Below, in pieces: positions 1 through 7,667 of a stretch of 31,051 nt of DNA (position 1 is its first letter; each line of letters starts with the position of its first letter). A program made the translations under genes and the position numbers. The stretch is from positions 1 to 31,051 of the forward strand of contig DCMG01000124.1 of NCBI GenBank assembly GCA_002321335.1. Reading direction: 5' to 3'. The notes beneath the pieces are model-generated. The model was given only the letters and a program-made list of their open reading frames with translations, ran no database searches and was not told the DNA's origin. The stretch comes from Bacteroidales bacterium UBA1628 (GTDB lineage: Bacteria; Bacteroidota; Bacteroidia; Bacteroidales; UBA932).

Positions 1-492
1 GGCGACTACATAGAGTGTGACGGCATCCGGGGAAAGGTGGACAACATCACTTACCAGAGTACCCAGATTGAAGCTACGGACGGCAGCATCATGGCTTTCC
101 CTAACAGCTCCTTGTTTGCCAAGAACTTCAAGAATCTGACCCGCAACAATTCCTACGAGTTCCTAGGTCTGCCTGTCGGGGTGGCCTACGGGACTGATGT
201 GGAACAGACAAGGCAGGTGATTCTAAAGGCTCTCGCACCGCTCCGCCGCGCTGACAAGTTCGGACGTCCGGTGGTAGAGGAAAGCTATGGGATCCAAGTT
301 GTGCTTAATGGGTTCGGTGACAGCAGTGTTGATCTGGTGGTCAAGCAGTATGTCCTAGTTGACCAGCGCGTGGGCTATATTGCCGTTGCCAATGAGCGGA
401 TTTACAACGCGTTGAACGAGTCCGGAATAGAGATACCGTTCCCTCAGCGCGACATCAACATCCGTCAGGTACCCTCTTCTGACGGCAAATAA
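1..492 (+). CDS. MscS-family mechanosensitive channel, C-terminal part
   Basis: This gene is cut by the left window edge; its open frame runs from base 1 to the TAA at 490-492. The visible 163 residues begin with GDYIECDGIRGKV and continue through a beta-domain ending in IMAFPNSSLFAKNF. That matches the MscS middle (Sm-like beta) domain, where the family has a GD-x-I-E-V-DG start and a VPNS motif. The rest is the alpha/beta C-terminal domain that forms the cytoplasmic vestibule. The transmembrane part lies outside the window. MscS channels open under membrane tension and release solutes during hypo-osmotic shock. The next gene, purN, starts 6 bases after the stop, so the two may be cotranscribed. 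No copy of the GAATAT word is present here, unlike most of the window. The family call is confident; the subfamily cannot be given from a fragment. Confidence 0.85.
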   Translation, partial: GDYIECDGIRGKVDNITYQSTQIEATDGSIMAFPNSSLFAKNFKNLTRNNSYEFLGLPVGVAYGTDVEQTRQVILKALAPLRRADKFGRPVVEESYGIQVVLNGFGDSSVDLVVKQYVLVDQRVGYIAVANERIYNALNESGIEIPFPQRDINIRQVPSSDGK

Positions 493-498
493 TTGTTA

Positions 499-1092
499 AT
501 GAATATGATAAGGTTAGCGGTTTTCGCCTCAGGAGGCGGTTCCAACTGCGAGAATATAATCAAGCATTTCAAAGACTCTGACAAGGTGGGCGTGGCTTTG
601 GTTGTCGCTAACAAGGCCGGGATCCCGGCATTGGAGAAGGCTGAAAGGCTTGGCGTGCCGACACGGGTGCTTCCAAAGGCGGAGTTGAACCGGGAGGACA
701 TTGTCATGCCGCTGATGCGGGAATATTCAATAGACTTCATCGTGCTGGCCGGCTTCCTGCTGGTCATCCCGGATTTCCTGATTCATGAATATGACCGCAG
801 GATGATCAACCTCCATCCAGCCCTGCTTCCGAAGTTCGGTGGGATGGGCATGTACGGTCATCATGTCCATGAGGCGGTCAAGGCAGCGGGTGAGACCGAG
901 ACCGGCATGACGGTCCATTGGGTCAGCGGCAAGGTTGATGGTGGGGATATCATAGCTCAGTTCCGAACCCCTGTAAGCCCCGATGACACCCCGGAAGACA
1001 TCGCCGCCAAGGAGCACGCCCTTGAGATGGAGCACTTTCCTCAGGTCATCGAAGATGTCCTTCGCAAGACATTTTGCCCCCCAGTGCGATAA
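499..1092 (+). CDS. purN: Phosphoribosylglycinamide formyltransferase (GAR transformylase)
   Basis: PurN transfers a formyl group from 10-formyl-tetrahydrofolate to GAR, the third step of purine synthesis in the cytoplasm. The protein of about 197 residues starts with a Rossmann-type strand and the phosphate-binding loop SGGGSN (residues 11-16). The folate/catalytic segment NLHPALLPKFGG follows, with the catalytic His in HPALLP, and then GMTVHWVSGKVDGGDII, with the essential Asp of the DGGDII stretch. Length is normal for the family. Two starts are possible, ATG at 499 (MNMIRLAVF) or ATG at 505 (MIRLAVF). I chose 499; there is no clear ribosome binding site for either, which is usual in Bacteroidetes. 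The start codon is embedded in ATGAATATG, a copy of the window-wide word. It begins 6 bases after the MscS gene. Confidence 0.93.
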   Translation: MNMIRLAVFASGGGSNCENIIKHFKDSDKVGVALVVANKAGIPALEKAERLGVPTRVLPKAELNREDIVMPLMREYSIDFIVLAGFLLVIPDFLIHEYDRRMINLHPALLPKFGGMGMYGHHVHEAVKAAGETETGMTVHWVSGKVDGGDIIAQFRTPVSPDDTPEDIAAKEHALEMEHFPQVIEDVLRKTFCPPVR

Positions 1093-1131
1093 CGCGCTTT
1101 GACGTAACATGAGTTGTATGCCTTGAATATT

Positions 1132-1602
1132 ATGAAAAGTGTGCTTTTTGTCTGCCACGGCAACATTTGTCGAAGCCCGATGGCGGAGTATATAATGAAA
1201 GAAACAGTGAGGAAATCGGGGCTTGGAATGCCTAGAATAGATTCTGCGGCGGTATCTTATGAGGAGGAGGGGAACGACATCTACCCGCCGGCGAAACGGG
1301 TGCTGAATGCTCACGGAATCCCGTTCGGGAGACACAGCGCCCACAGGGTTACGGATTCGGAAGCTTCTGAATATGACCTTATTGTCATCATGGATTCTTC
1401 GAATAGACGGCTCCTCTCACGGATTATCAGCCCGATGAATATGTCAAAGGTCCACATGATAATGGAATATGCCGGGAAGCACTCTGATGTCTCCGATCCT
1501 TGGTACACCGGAGATTTCGAGAAGACCTACCGGGACATCACCGAAGGCTGCAAGGGACTGTTGGCTTCAATGATGAAAGACGAAAGCGGCAATAATCTAT
1601 GA
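1132..1602 (+). CDS. Low-molecular-weight protein tyrosine phosphatase
   Basis: This is a cytoplasmic phosphatase of about 156 residues, the usual LMW-PTP length. The P-loop is near the N-terminus: MKSVLFVCHGNICRSPMAEY, with nucleophile Cys8 and Arg14 in the C-x5-R-S pattern. The general acid is the Asp of SDPWYTGDF in the C-terminal third. Family members dephosphorylate tyrosine (sometimes arginine) phosphoproteins, and many act on capsule or exopolysaccharide kinases. No such kinase lies in this window, so the substrate is open. I placed the start at ATG 1132 because the conserved P-loop strand begins right there; an upstream TTG at 1114 would add six unconserved residues. A GAATAT word lies at 1125-1130, just before the start. 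The stop TGA overlaps the ATG of the HD-domain gene (ATGA at 1599-1602), which points to translational coupling. Confidence 0.92.
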   Translation: MKSVLFVCHGNICRSPMAEYIMKETVRKSGLGMPRIDSAAVSYEEEGNDIYPPAKRVLNAHGIPFGRHSAHRVTDSEASEYDLIVIMDSSNRRLLSRIISPMNMSKVHMIMEYAGKHSDVSDPWYTGDFEKTYRDITEGCKGLLASMMKDESGNNL

Positions 1603-2237
1603 ATATGTTGAATCAAGAACTTGTGCGGTACATTGAAGACGAGGTCATTCCGCGTTACGCCTCTTTTGACAAAGCCCACAGGGAGAATCATGTCCGCAAG
1701 GTGATCGAGGAGTCGATGAATATGTCCGCCTACTATGACGTGGACAGGAATGTCCTCTATGCCGCCGCTGCTTTCCACGACACTGGTCTCGTTGACGGCC
1801 GGGAAGTTCATCACCTGTCTTCAGGCCGAATCATCCGTGAGGATCCGAACTTGAGGAAATGGTTCACTCCCGAACAGATAGAGACGATAGCCCAGGCAGC
1901 CGAGGATCACCGTGCCTCAAACGGTAGCGAACCCAGAAGCATCTACGGTAAAATTGTCGCCGAGGCTGACCGGGACATAGAACCGATGAGAATCCTCCGA
2001 CGCACCGTTCAGTTCGGTATGGAACATTACCCGGAATTGGACAAGGAAGGCCACTGGCAAAGGCTGCTTGACCATCTGGCCGAGAAATATGATTACGGTG
2101 GTTACATCAAACTTTATATTCCAGAATCCCGCAACGCCGCTGGCCTGCAGACGCTCCGTGACATAATCCACGACCCCATGCGTCTCCGGAATATATTTGA
2201 ATCTCTTTTCAATGAGGAGAGGCTGGATAGAGTATGA
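1599..2237 (+). CDS. HD-domain phosphohydrolase
   Basis: The product has 212 residues and a metal-dependent HD fold. The visible ligands are His in ENHVRKV, the HD pair in AAFHDTGL, a further His pair in AEDHRA and HHLSSGRI, and the Asp in VAEADRD. HD hydrolases of this size often act on nucleotides or other phosphate esters, but the substrate cannot be read from sequence. The C-terminal third (EKYDYGGYIKLYIPESRNAAG) may shape substrate specificity. Its ATG overlaps the stop of the phosphatase gene by four bases, so the two proteins are probably made together. The start is ATGAATATG, again the window-wide word, and a second copy (ATGAATATGTCC) lies at 1716-1727. The call to family level is firm; function is not known. 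Confidence 0.85.
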   Translation: MNMLNQELVRYIEDEVIPRYASFDKAHRENHVRKVIEESMNMSAYYDVDRNVLYAAAAFHDTGLVDGREVHHLSSGRIIREDPNLRKWFTPEQIETIAQAAEDHRASNGSEPRSIYGKIVAEADRDIEPMRILRRTVQFGMEHYPELDKEGHWQRLLDHLAEKYDYGGYIKLYIPESRNAAGLQTLRDIIHDPMRLRNIFESLFNEERLDRV

Positions 2238-2280
2238 TGAAAGATTGGTATATTCGTGAAATAGTTGAAGAAGAAAAGAT

Positions 2281-2661
2281 ATGATACGCACATTGTTCTT
2301 CATAGGAGGAGGAAGTTTCATCGGAGGTATAGCAAGGTATTTGGTAAAAGTTGGCTGCGGCAAGTTGTTTCCAGCCGCCACTATGCCGCTTGGTACGCTT
2401 CTGGCCAATGTTGCCGGCTGTTTTCTTATCGGCTTGTTCTATGGAATCGCCTCACGTCACACCACAATGTCTCAGGACCTGCTTATGTTCCTGACTGTAG
2501 GCTTCTGCGGAGGCTTCACCACATTCTCGACCTTCATGAATGAGAATATGTCCATGCTTCAAGGCGGTGAGTTTTTCAGTTCGTTGTTTTACACACTGCT
2601 GAGCTTGGCCCTCGGCTTGGTATTCCTGTACCTTGGCGCTCTAGCCTCAAGGATTTTCTGA
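2281..2661 (+). CDS. crcB: Fluoride ion channel CrcB/Fluc
   Basis: CrcB (Fluc) is a small dual-topology membrane channel that exports fluoride. The 126-residue protein has four hydrophobic segments and the family landmarks in order: GGGSFIGGIARY near the N-terminus (conserved Arg), MPLGTLLANVAGCFLIG (the conserved Asn in TM2), and GFCGGFTTFSTF (the Phe-box and Thr residues of TM3). Length is typical. The start is ATG 2281, 43 bases after the HD gene stop. The gap is too short for a fluoride (crcB) riboswitch, and I see none. This is the last gene of the plus-strand run; the hairpin that follows serves pckA on the other strand. Confidence 0.95.
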   Translation: MIRTLFFIGGGSFIGGIARYLVKVGCGKLFPAATMPLGTLLANVAGCFLIGLFYGIASRHTTMSQDLLMFLTVGFCGGFTTFSTFMNENMSMLQGGEFFSSLFYTLLSLALGLVFLYLGALASRIF

Positions 2662-2669
2662 TGTAGGAC

Positions 2670-2702
2670 AAAAAAACAGGCTGGCCAGAAACCTGACCAG
2701 CC
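2670..2702 (-). terminator. Rho-independent terminator of pckA
   Basis: The arms GGCTGGCCAG (2679-2688) and CTGACCAGCC (2693-2702) pair with one mismatch around a four-base AAAC loop. On the minus strand the hairpin is followed by seven T (A-run at 2670-2676). It lies 26 bases past the pckA stop. On the plus strand no T-run follows, so it is unlikely to stop crcB transcripts efficiently. Confidence 0.85.
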
Positions 2703-2727
2703 ATATTCATGTAAGACTAATTGCCGA

Positions 2728-4332
2728 TTAGAGCTGAGGACCAGCCTTTACGAGAGCCTTGCCGGCCCTGTTGGACTCGTACTTCTTGAAGTTCTTGATG
2801 AACCTTGCGGCGAGATCCTTTGCCTTCTCCTCCCACTGTGCAGGATCAGCGTAGGTGTCGCGAGGATCGAGGATGTGGGTGTCAACGCCCTCAAGCTTTG
2901 TAGGAACCACGAAGTTGAAGTAAGGAATGGTCTTGGTAGGAGCTGAATCGATGCTGTGATCGAGGATGGCGTCGATGATTCCACGGGTGTCACGGATGGA
3001 TATTCTCTTGCCTGTTCCGTTCCAGCCGGTGTTCACGAGGTAAGCCTTGGCGCCGCTCTTCTTCATCTTCTTCACGAGCTCCTCGGCGTACTTTGTAGGG
3101 TGAAGCTCAAGGAATGCCTGTCCGAAGCAAGCTGAGAAGGTAGGGGTAGGCTCGGTGATTCCGCGCTCTGTTCCGGCCAGTTTTGCGGTGAAGCCTGAGA
3201 GGAAGTAGTACTTTGTCTGCTCAGGATCAAGGATTGAAACTGGAGGAAGAACACCGAAGGCGTCAGCTGAGAGGAAGATCACCTGCTTTGCCGCAGGACC
3301 TTGAGATTCAGGACGTACGATGTTGTTGATGTGATAGATAGGGTAGGAAACGCGGGTGTTCTCGGTAACGCTCTTGTCGTTGAAGTCGATCTTGCCGTTT
3401 GCGTCAACGGTGACGTTCTCAAGAAGGGCGTCGCGACGGATGGCGTTGTAGATGTCCGGTTCAGACTCCTTGTCGAGCTTGATGACCTTGGCGTAGCAGC
3501 CGCCTTCGAAGTTGAACACTCCCTTGTTGTCCCAGCCGTGCTCGTCGTCACCGATGAGCTTGCGCTTAGGGTCGGTTGAAAGGGTGGTCTTGCCGGTTCC
3601 GGAGAGACCGAAGAAGATAGCGGTGTTCTCACCGTTCATGTCAGTGTTGGCTGAGCAGTGCATTGCGGCGATGCCCTTGAGAGGGAGATAGTAGTTCATC
3701 ATTGAGAACATACCCTTCTTCATCTCACCGCCGTACCAAGTGTTGAGGATAACCTGCTCCTTGCTTGTCACGTTGAAAGCGATGCAGGTGTCGCTGCGGA
3801 GACCGAGCTCCTCGTAGTTGGCCACCTTGGCCTTTGATGCGCAGTAAACAACGAAATCAGGCTCCTGGTCGAACTCTTCCTGGTTCTTCGGACGGATGAA
3901 CATGTTGGTCACGAAGTGAGCCTGCCATGCAACCTCCATGATGAAGCGGACCTTCATGCGGGTGTCCTTGTGGGTTCCGCAGAAACCATCGACAACGAAA
4001 AGCCTCTTTCCGGAAAGCTCCTGCTGAGCGGTCTTCCTCACAACCTTCCAAACCTTCTCTGACATCGGGTGGTTGTCGTTAGGATACTCAGGAGTGTTCC
4101 ACCATACGGTGTCCTTGGAGTTCTTGTCCATAACGATGTACTTGTCCTTAGGAGAACGTCCGGTGTAGATACCTGTCATGACGTTGATAGCGCCAAGCTC
4201 GGTAACCTGACCTTTCTCGTAGCCTTCAAGCTCAGGCTTTGTCTCCTCGTTGTAGAGAACCTCGTAAGTCGGATTGTAAAGGACTTCCTTCACATTCTTG
4301 ATTCCGTACTTGCTTAAATCCATCTTAGGCAT
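2728..4332 (-). CDS. pckA: Phosphoenolpyruvate carboxykinase (ATP)
   Basis: PckA interconverts oxaloacetate and PEP with ATP/ADP. In fermentative Bacteroidetes it commonly runs towards oxaloacetate in the succinate pathway, and it also serves gluconeogenesis. From the start [10 protein letters not shown] the protein has 534 residues, the usual ATP-type length. Visible motifs are [11 protein letters not shown] (substrate Arg), [10 protein letters not shown] (metal-binding Lys), AAMHCSAN, the kinase-1a P-loop GLSGTGKTT with Lys248, IGDDEHGWD (kinase-2), and the adenine-binding region towards the C-terminus. The open frame reaches upstream to 4398, but homology begins at MPK (ATG 4332); MDLSKYG at 4323 is an alternative. 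Codon use is strongly biased (TAC, AAG, GAG), as expected for a very highly expressed gene, and it holds only one GAATAT word in 1.6 kb. It has its own terminator and a complex promoter region. Confidence 0.97.
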   Translation of the reverse strand: MPKMDLSKYGIKNVKEVLYNPTYEVLYNEETKPELEGYEKGQVTELGAINVMTGIYTGRSPKDKYIVMDKNSKDTVWWNTPEYPNDNHPMSEKVWKVVRKTAQQELSGKRLFVVDGFCGTHKDTRMKVRFIMEVAWQAHFVTNMFIRPKNQEEFDQEPDFVVYCASKAKVANYEELGLRSDTCIAFNVTSKEQVILNTWYGGEMKKGMFSMMNYYLPLKGIAAMHCSANTDMNGENTAIFFGLSGTGKTTLSTDPKRKLIGDDEHGWDNKGVFNFEGGCYAKVIKLDKESEPDIYNAIRRDALLENVTVDANGKIDFNDKSVTENTRVSYPIYHINNIVRPESQGPAAKQVIFLSADAFGVLPPVSILDPEQTKYYFLSGFTAKLAGTERGITEPTPTFSACFGQAFLELHPTKYAEELVKKMKKSGAKAYLVNTGWNGTGKRISIRDTRGIIDAILDHSIDSAPTKTIPYFNFVVPTKLEGVDTHILDPRDTYADPAQWEEKAKDLAARFIKNFKKYESNRAGKALVKAGPQL

Positions 4333-4388
4333 AGTAAAATGTGTTTTTATAAAGTTAAACTTATTCTTAAGCAGTCCTGAAATAACTT

Positions 4389-4404
4389 GCGCCAACATTG
4401 GCGC
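4389..4404. promoter_or_regulatory. Perfect dyad in the pckA leader
   Basis: GCGCCAA-CA-TTGGCGC is a perfect inverted repeat with 7-base arms. If the pckA transcript starts near 4430, as its -7 box suggests, the dyad lies roughly 26-41 bases into the leader. It could be a repressor site or a leader hairpin. No specific regulator is recognised. Confidence 0.45.
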
Positions 4405-4442
4405 CGCAAATTATCTCGCGCTTGTCCAAAGCGCCGCAAATT
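4401..4442. repeat. Direct repeat GCGCCGCAAATT, 30-base spacing
   Basis: The 12-mer GCGCCGCAAATT occurs at 4401-4412 and again at 4431-4442, exactly 30 bases apart (about three helical turns). The downstream copy overlaps the pckA -7 box on the minus strand. Tandem sites on one DNA face suggest a regulator, or else duplicated promoter elements. Confidence 0.5.
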
Positions 4443-4468
4443 TAAGGAATTTTTATCCATTACTCAAA
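4437..4468 (-). promoter_or_regulatory. pckA promoter (Bacteroidetes type)
   Basis: Read on the minus strand, TTTG (plus-strand 4465-4468) is followed after 20 bases by TAAATTTG (plus-strand 4437-4444). This fits the Bacteroidetes consensus of -33 TTTG and -7 TAnnTTTG with 19-21 base spacing. It predicts a start near 4430 and a leader of about 100 bases. Confidence 0.65.
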
Positions 4469-4476
4469 TGAGTAAT
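4459..4476. promoter_or_regulatory. Operator-like dyad over the pckA -33 box
   Basis: ATTACTCA-AA-TGAGTAAT is a perfect inverted repeat with 8-base arms. Its centre contains the -33 TTTG of the pckA promoter, and it lies 13 bases upstream of the recQ -7 box. A protein bound here could affect both divergent promoters. The regulator is unknown. Confidence 0.5.
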
Positions 4477-4481
4477 CGATT

Positions 4482-4497
4482 AATTTCGTACATTTGC
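4482..4497 (+). promoter_or_regulatory. recQ promoter, extended -7 element
   Basis: The 16-mer AATTTCGTACATTTGC contains TACATTTG (4489-4496), a full match to TAnnTTTG. The identical 16-mer lies at the greA promoter, which strengthens the call. No clear TTTG -33 box is seen at the expected spacing. The predicted leader is about 75 bases. Confidence 0.55.
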
Positions 4498-4576
4498 TTT
4501 CGCCGGCGTGCTTCACTGCAAATAGTTTGCCAGTGGAATACGCAAATTGTTGTGATAAAACGGTTTAACAATAGTC

Positions 4577-6631
4577 ATGAATATGTCACCGTCAGAAGTG
4601 TTGAAAGAATATTGGGGCTACGATGGCTTCCGCCCGATGCAGGAGGAGATCATCACGGCCGCATTGGAGGGAAAGGATGTGCTGGCCATCATGCCGACGG
4701 GCGGTGGCAAGTCGATTTGTTTTCAGGTACCTGGCCTGATTAAGGACGGGATCACTCTGGTCGTGACTCCGCTTATAGCCCTGATGAAGGATCAGGTGCA
4801 GAACCTGAACGACAGGGGAGTTCGGGCTCTGGCGATCCATGCCGGGATGAGCCGCCACGAGGTGGATTTGGCTTTGAACAATGCCGCCTATGGGGATTAC
4901 AAGTTTCTATATCTGTCCCCGGAAAGGCTCGGTACCCAATTGTTTCAGTCTTACATTGAAGTGTTGGACGTCAGCTTCATCGTGATTGACGAGGCTCACT
5001 GCATCTCTCAATGGGGCTACGATTTCCGGCCTGACTACCTGAAAATAGGCCAGCTGAGGGAACGGATCGACACCCCTGTCATCGCTCTTACCGCCACAGC
5101 CACTCCGACTGTGGCGCAGGACATCATGGAGCGTCTCGGCTTCAAGGAGAAACTGTTGCTCAAAAGCGGTTTCGAGAGACCAAACCTTAGTTATATTGTC
5201 CGTAAGGTTGAGGACAAATATTCCCAGATACTGAACATCTGCAACGGGGTGCCTGGGACAGGGATTGTCTACGCCCGCAATCGGCGCAAATGCGAGGAAC
5301 TTTCGGCCTTCCTTCAGGCTCAGGGAGTCTCCGCGTCGTTCTACCACGCCGGTCTTGGCGGGCAGACCAGGGCGGAGCGTCAGGCGGCATGGAAGAGCGG
5401 GTCGATCCGGGTGATGGTCTGCACCAACGCCTTCGGCATGGGCATCGACAAGCCTGACGTGCGTTTCGTGGTGCATTATGACCTTCCGGAGAGTCCTGAG
5501 GCGTACTTCCAGGAGGCCGGGCGGGCGGGGCGCGACGGAAAACGCTCGTTCGCCGTGCAGCTTTGGAACGGAGTCGATGTGCGGAGGGCGAAGCAGATTG
5601 AGGAGGTCTCTTTCCCTTCACTTGAATATATTGAGGACATCTACCAGAAACTTCACATGTTCTTTGAGATTCCGTACGACACCGGAATAGGGAGGCAATT
5701 GAAGTTCAAGATCGAGGATTTCTGCAAGCGGTTCGGCCTTCAGCGTGCTTCGGCGTTCTATGCGCTCAAATACCTTGAGCGGACGGATCATCTGACTTAT
5801 TCAGAGGAGGTTGACATCCCGACGAAGGTGCGTATCAATGTGGACCGGAAGGCTCTGTATGACATTGAGTTGGCCAATCAGGGGCAGGCCGCGGCGCTGG
5901 AGGCGCTGATGCGGAGCTACACGGGCATATTCTCTTTCCTTCAGCAGATCGACGAGGAATATGTCGCCCGCCGCGCTGGTCAGACCGTCCCGCAACTCCG
6001 GCAGTCACTCTACGGTCTGTCGTTGGCTCACGTCATCAGCTATGTGCCGACCGACCACTCGGATGTGGTTGTCCTTCACCACGACCGCCTCCGTCCAGGC
6101 AACGTCAACCTGATGCCGTCCCGCTATGCGATGCTGAAAGAGACTTCGCACGAGCGTAGCGCCGCGATGCTTGAATATGTCAGCGAGACCACCGAGTGCC
6201 GTTCCCGTTATCTACTCCGCTATTTCGGCCAGACCGAGACCACAGACTGCGGCACCTGCGACATTTGCCGCGCCCGCCGCGCCTCTGCCCCGGTCCCTGA
6301 GTCTGTGGTTCGGCAGGGCTCACCGACCTCTCCAGTCCCTGATTCAAAACTTTCTCCGGCCCCTGAGCATGCCGAAGGGCCGGTTGCTTCGGCAGACTCA
6401 GTTGCTTCGGCAGACTCAGTTGCTTCGGCAGGCTCAGCAACCGTCCCGGCCCGCACCCTTCAACAGATGACCCGGCAAAAATTGATTGAATATATTGATG
6501 GAAAAGATGGAGAATATTCCCTCGAAGAGATCGTCTCCGAGTTCGACAACCCCTCGAAGACATATTCCCCCGACTACCTTGACATCCTCCGCCACCTCAT
6601 CGACAACGGGGATGTCCCGATGTATAAGTGA
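4577..6631 (+). CDS. recQ: ATP-dependent DNA helicase RecQ
   Basis: RecQ unwinds DNA 3' to 5' in recombination and replication-fork repair. The 684-residue protein shows the Q motif region GYDGFRPMQEEII (about 14-26), Walker A PTGGGKS with Lys45, DEAH plus the RecQ aromatic loop (IDEAHCISQWGYDFRPDY, from about 137), the second RecA-domain motifs ending in QEAGRAGRDG, and an RQC zinc site of four Cys between about residues 540 and 566. A linker at about 572-624 is built from short repeats (VASADS and relatives) that come from a REP-like DNA element. The C-terminal tail (about 630-684) does not look like a standard HRDC domain. The start is ATG 4577 in ATGAATATGTC. The stop abuts the stop of the convergent gene with no spacing. 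All six Glu-Tyr pairs in the protein are encoded by GAATAT. Confidence 0.95.
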   Translation: MNMSPSEVLKEYWGYDGFRPMQEEIITAALEGKDVLAIMPTGGGKSICFQVPGLIKDGITLVVTPLIALMKDQVQNLNDRGVRALAIHAGMSRHEVDLALNNAAYGDYKFLYLSPERLGTQLFQSYIEVLDVSFIVIDEAHCISQWGYDFRPDYLKIGQLRERIDTPVIALTATATPTVAQDIMERLGFKEKLLLKSGFERPNLSYIVRKVEDKYSQILNICNGVPGTGIVYARNRRKCEELSAFLQAQGVSASFYHAGLGGQTRAERQAAWKSGSIRVMVCTNAFGMGIDKPDVRFVVHYDLPESPEAYFQEAGRAGRDGKRSFAVQLWNGVDVRRAKQIEEVSFPSLEYIEDIYQKLHMFFEIPYDTGIGRQLKFKIEDFCKRFGLQRASAFYALKYLERTDHLTYSEEVDIPTKVRINVDRKALYDIELANQGQAAALEALMRSYTGIFSFLQQIDEEYVARRAGQTVPQLRQSLYGLSLAHVISYVPTDHSDVVVLHHDRLRPGNVNLMPSRYAMLKETSHERSAAMLEYVSETTECRSRYLLRYFGQTETTDCGTCDICRARRASAPVPESVVRQGSPTSPVPDSKLSPAPEHAEGPVASADSVASADSVASAGSATVPARTLQQMTRQKLIEYIDGKDGEYSLEEIVSEFDNPSKTYSPDYLDILRHLIDNGDVPMYK
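6291..6448. repeat. REP-like repeat cluster inside recQ, with three tandem 18-mers
   Basis: The block begins with a degenerate unit (CGGTCCCTGAG at 6291-6301 and CGGCAGGGCTCACCGACC up to 6328). A better copy follows: CCCTGAGCATGCCGAAG at 6361-6377 pairs with CTTCGGCAGGCTCAG at 6423-6437, with one mismatch in 15. Between them GTTGCTTCGGCAGACTCA is repeated in tandem at 6383-6400, 6401-6418 and (one base changed) 6419-6436. All lengths keep the frame. The unit is the same family as the element in mtaB. Confidence 0.85.
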
Positions 6632-7573
6632 TTATTCTATGACTAGGCCGTCGTAGGCGGGGCGGACGATTGAATGGATGCCACGGTCGCGGCAAAGGGC
6701 TTCGAGATCTTTGCTGAACTGGTTGTGGCGAGGGAATGTGTGGGAGAGGTGGGTGAGCCAGGTGTGCTCGGCACCGATGCGGTCGGCGATCTCAAGGGCT
6801 TCGTCAAGACTGAAATGCGAATGGTGCTTCTTGTAGCCTACCGTGTTGAGGGTCACGTGCTTGAGACCATGCAACTTCTCAAATTCGCTTTCGGGAATGA
6901 AACTCATGTCCGTGATGTAGGCGATGTCCCCGAAACGGAAGCCAAGCACGGGTAACTTGTCGTGAAGGCCTCGGATCGGGACAATCTCCACGCCTCCTGT
7001 CGAGGTGGCCATCGATGCCGGATCCGCCTTGTCGATGATGTCCTCCAATTTGTTTCCGCTCGGAATCAGCGTTCCGTCTGGCTTCCTGTAGTGGTAGCCG
7101 ACATCATGTACCCAGACAAGTTCCATGTCCTTGGCGTTCGGATAGACCAGAAACGGATTATCGTCGATCACATGGAGGTGCCATTCCGGGGCTCCCGGGT
7201 ATTTCGGGAAGGCGAAGACGTAGGGATATTCCTTGATAAGGTCATCGAGGACGTTCCGCTCGCAGTAGATCTCCGCGGCGCGCTTGTCGATGTAGTTGAG
7301 CGAACGCACGTCGTCAAGGCCTCCGGTGTGGTCCTTGTGATTGTGGGTCAGCAGGATGGCATCCAAGTGGCACAGGTCGTGGGCGAGCATCTGCATCCTG
7401 AAATCCGGCCCGGCATCCACAAGAATGTTCAGCCCGCCATATTCAACGAACACAGAGGAGCGGAACCGTTTGTCCTTAGCGTCCGGGGATTTGCACACAT
7501 CGCATTTGCAGCCGATGATCGGAACCCCTTGCGAGGTGCCGGTGCCCAAGAATGTAAGCCTTGCCTTGTCCAT
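6632..7573 (-). CDS. MBL-fold metal-dependent hydrolase (PhnP-like)
   Basis: The 313-residue protein starts MDKARLTFLGTGTSQGVPIIGC. The GTGTSQG-PxxGC start and a following CDVC are typical of the PhnP/lipoate-synthesis-associated branch of the metallo-beta-lactamase fold. The zinc motif HxHxDH is clear in LLTHNHKDHTGG, and later ligands are plausible in RGLHDK, AYITDMSF and the C-terminal LTHLSHTF. PhnP cleaves cyclic ribose phosphates in phosphonate use; no phn genes are present here, so a general phosphodiesterase role is as far as I can go. The start is ATG 7573. The gene is convergent with recQ with no bases between the stop codons, so transcripts must overlap or end inside the neighbour. 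A GAATAT word (reverse) lies 2 bases upstream of the start codon. Confidence 0.85.
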   Translation of the reverse strand: MDKARLTFLGTGTSQGVPIIGCKCDVCKSPDAKDKRFRSSVFVEYGGLNILVDAGPDFRMQMLAHDLCHLDAILLTHNHKDHTGGLDDVRSLNYIDKRAAEIYCERNVLDDLIKEYPYVFAFPKYPGAPEWHLHVIDDNPFLVYPNAKDMELVWVHDVGYHYRKPDGTLIPSGNKLEDIIDKADPASMATSTGGVEIVPIRGLHDKLPVLGFRFGDIAYITDMSFIPESEFEKLHGLKHVTLNTVGYKKHHSHFSLDEALEIADRIGAEHTWLTHLSHTFPRHNQFSKDLEALCRDRGIHSIVRPAYDGLVIE

Positions 7574-7667
7574 GATATTCGTAAATTATAGTTTTTGTTT
7601 TTGCAAATGTCTGAAATTGAGATTGTTTGCGAGCTTCTAAACCATGCCTGATGCCTCGGAACGAATG

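Noticed and set aside
2238..2280. Fluoride (crcB) riboswitch before crcB
   Set aside because: Only 43 bases separate the genes and no conserved riboswitch pairing is visible.
4333..4398. Longer pckA start at 4398
   Set aside because: The extension crosses the predicted leader and is not found in the family; MPKMDL at 4332 fits length and homology.
6180..6563. Antisense open frames across the recQ repeat region
   Set aside because: They are produced by the 18-base repeats, which are multiples of three and keep all frames open; no homology is seen.
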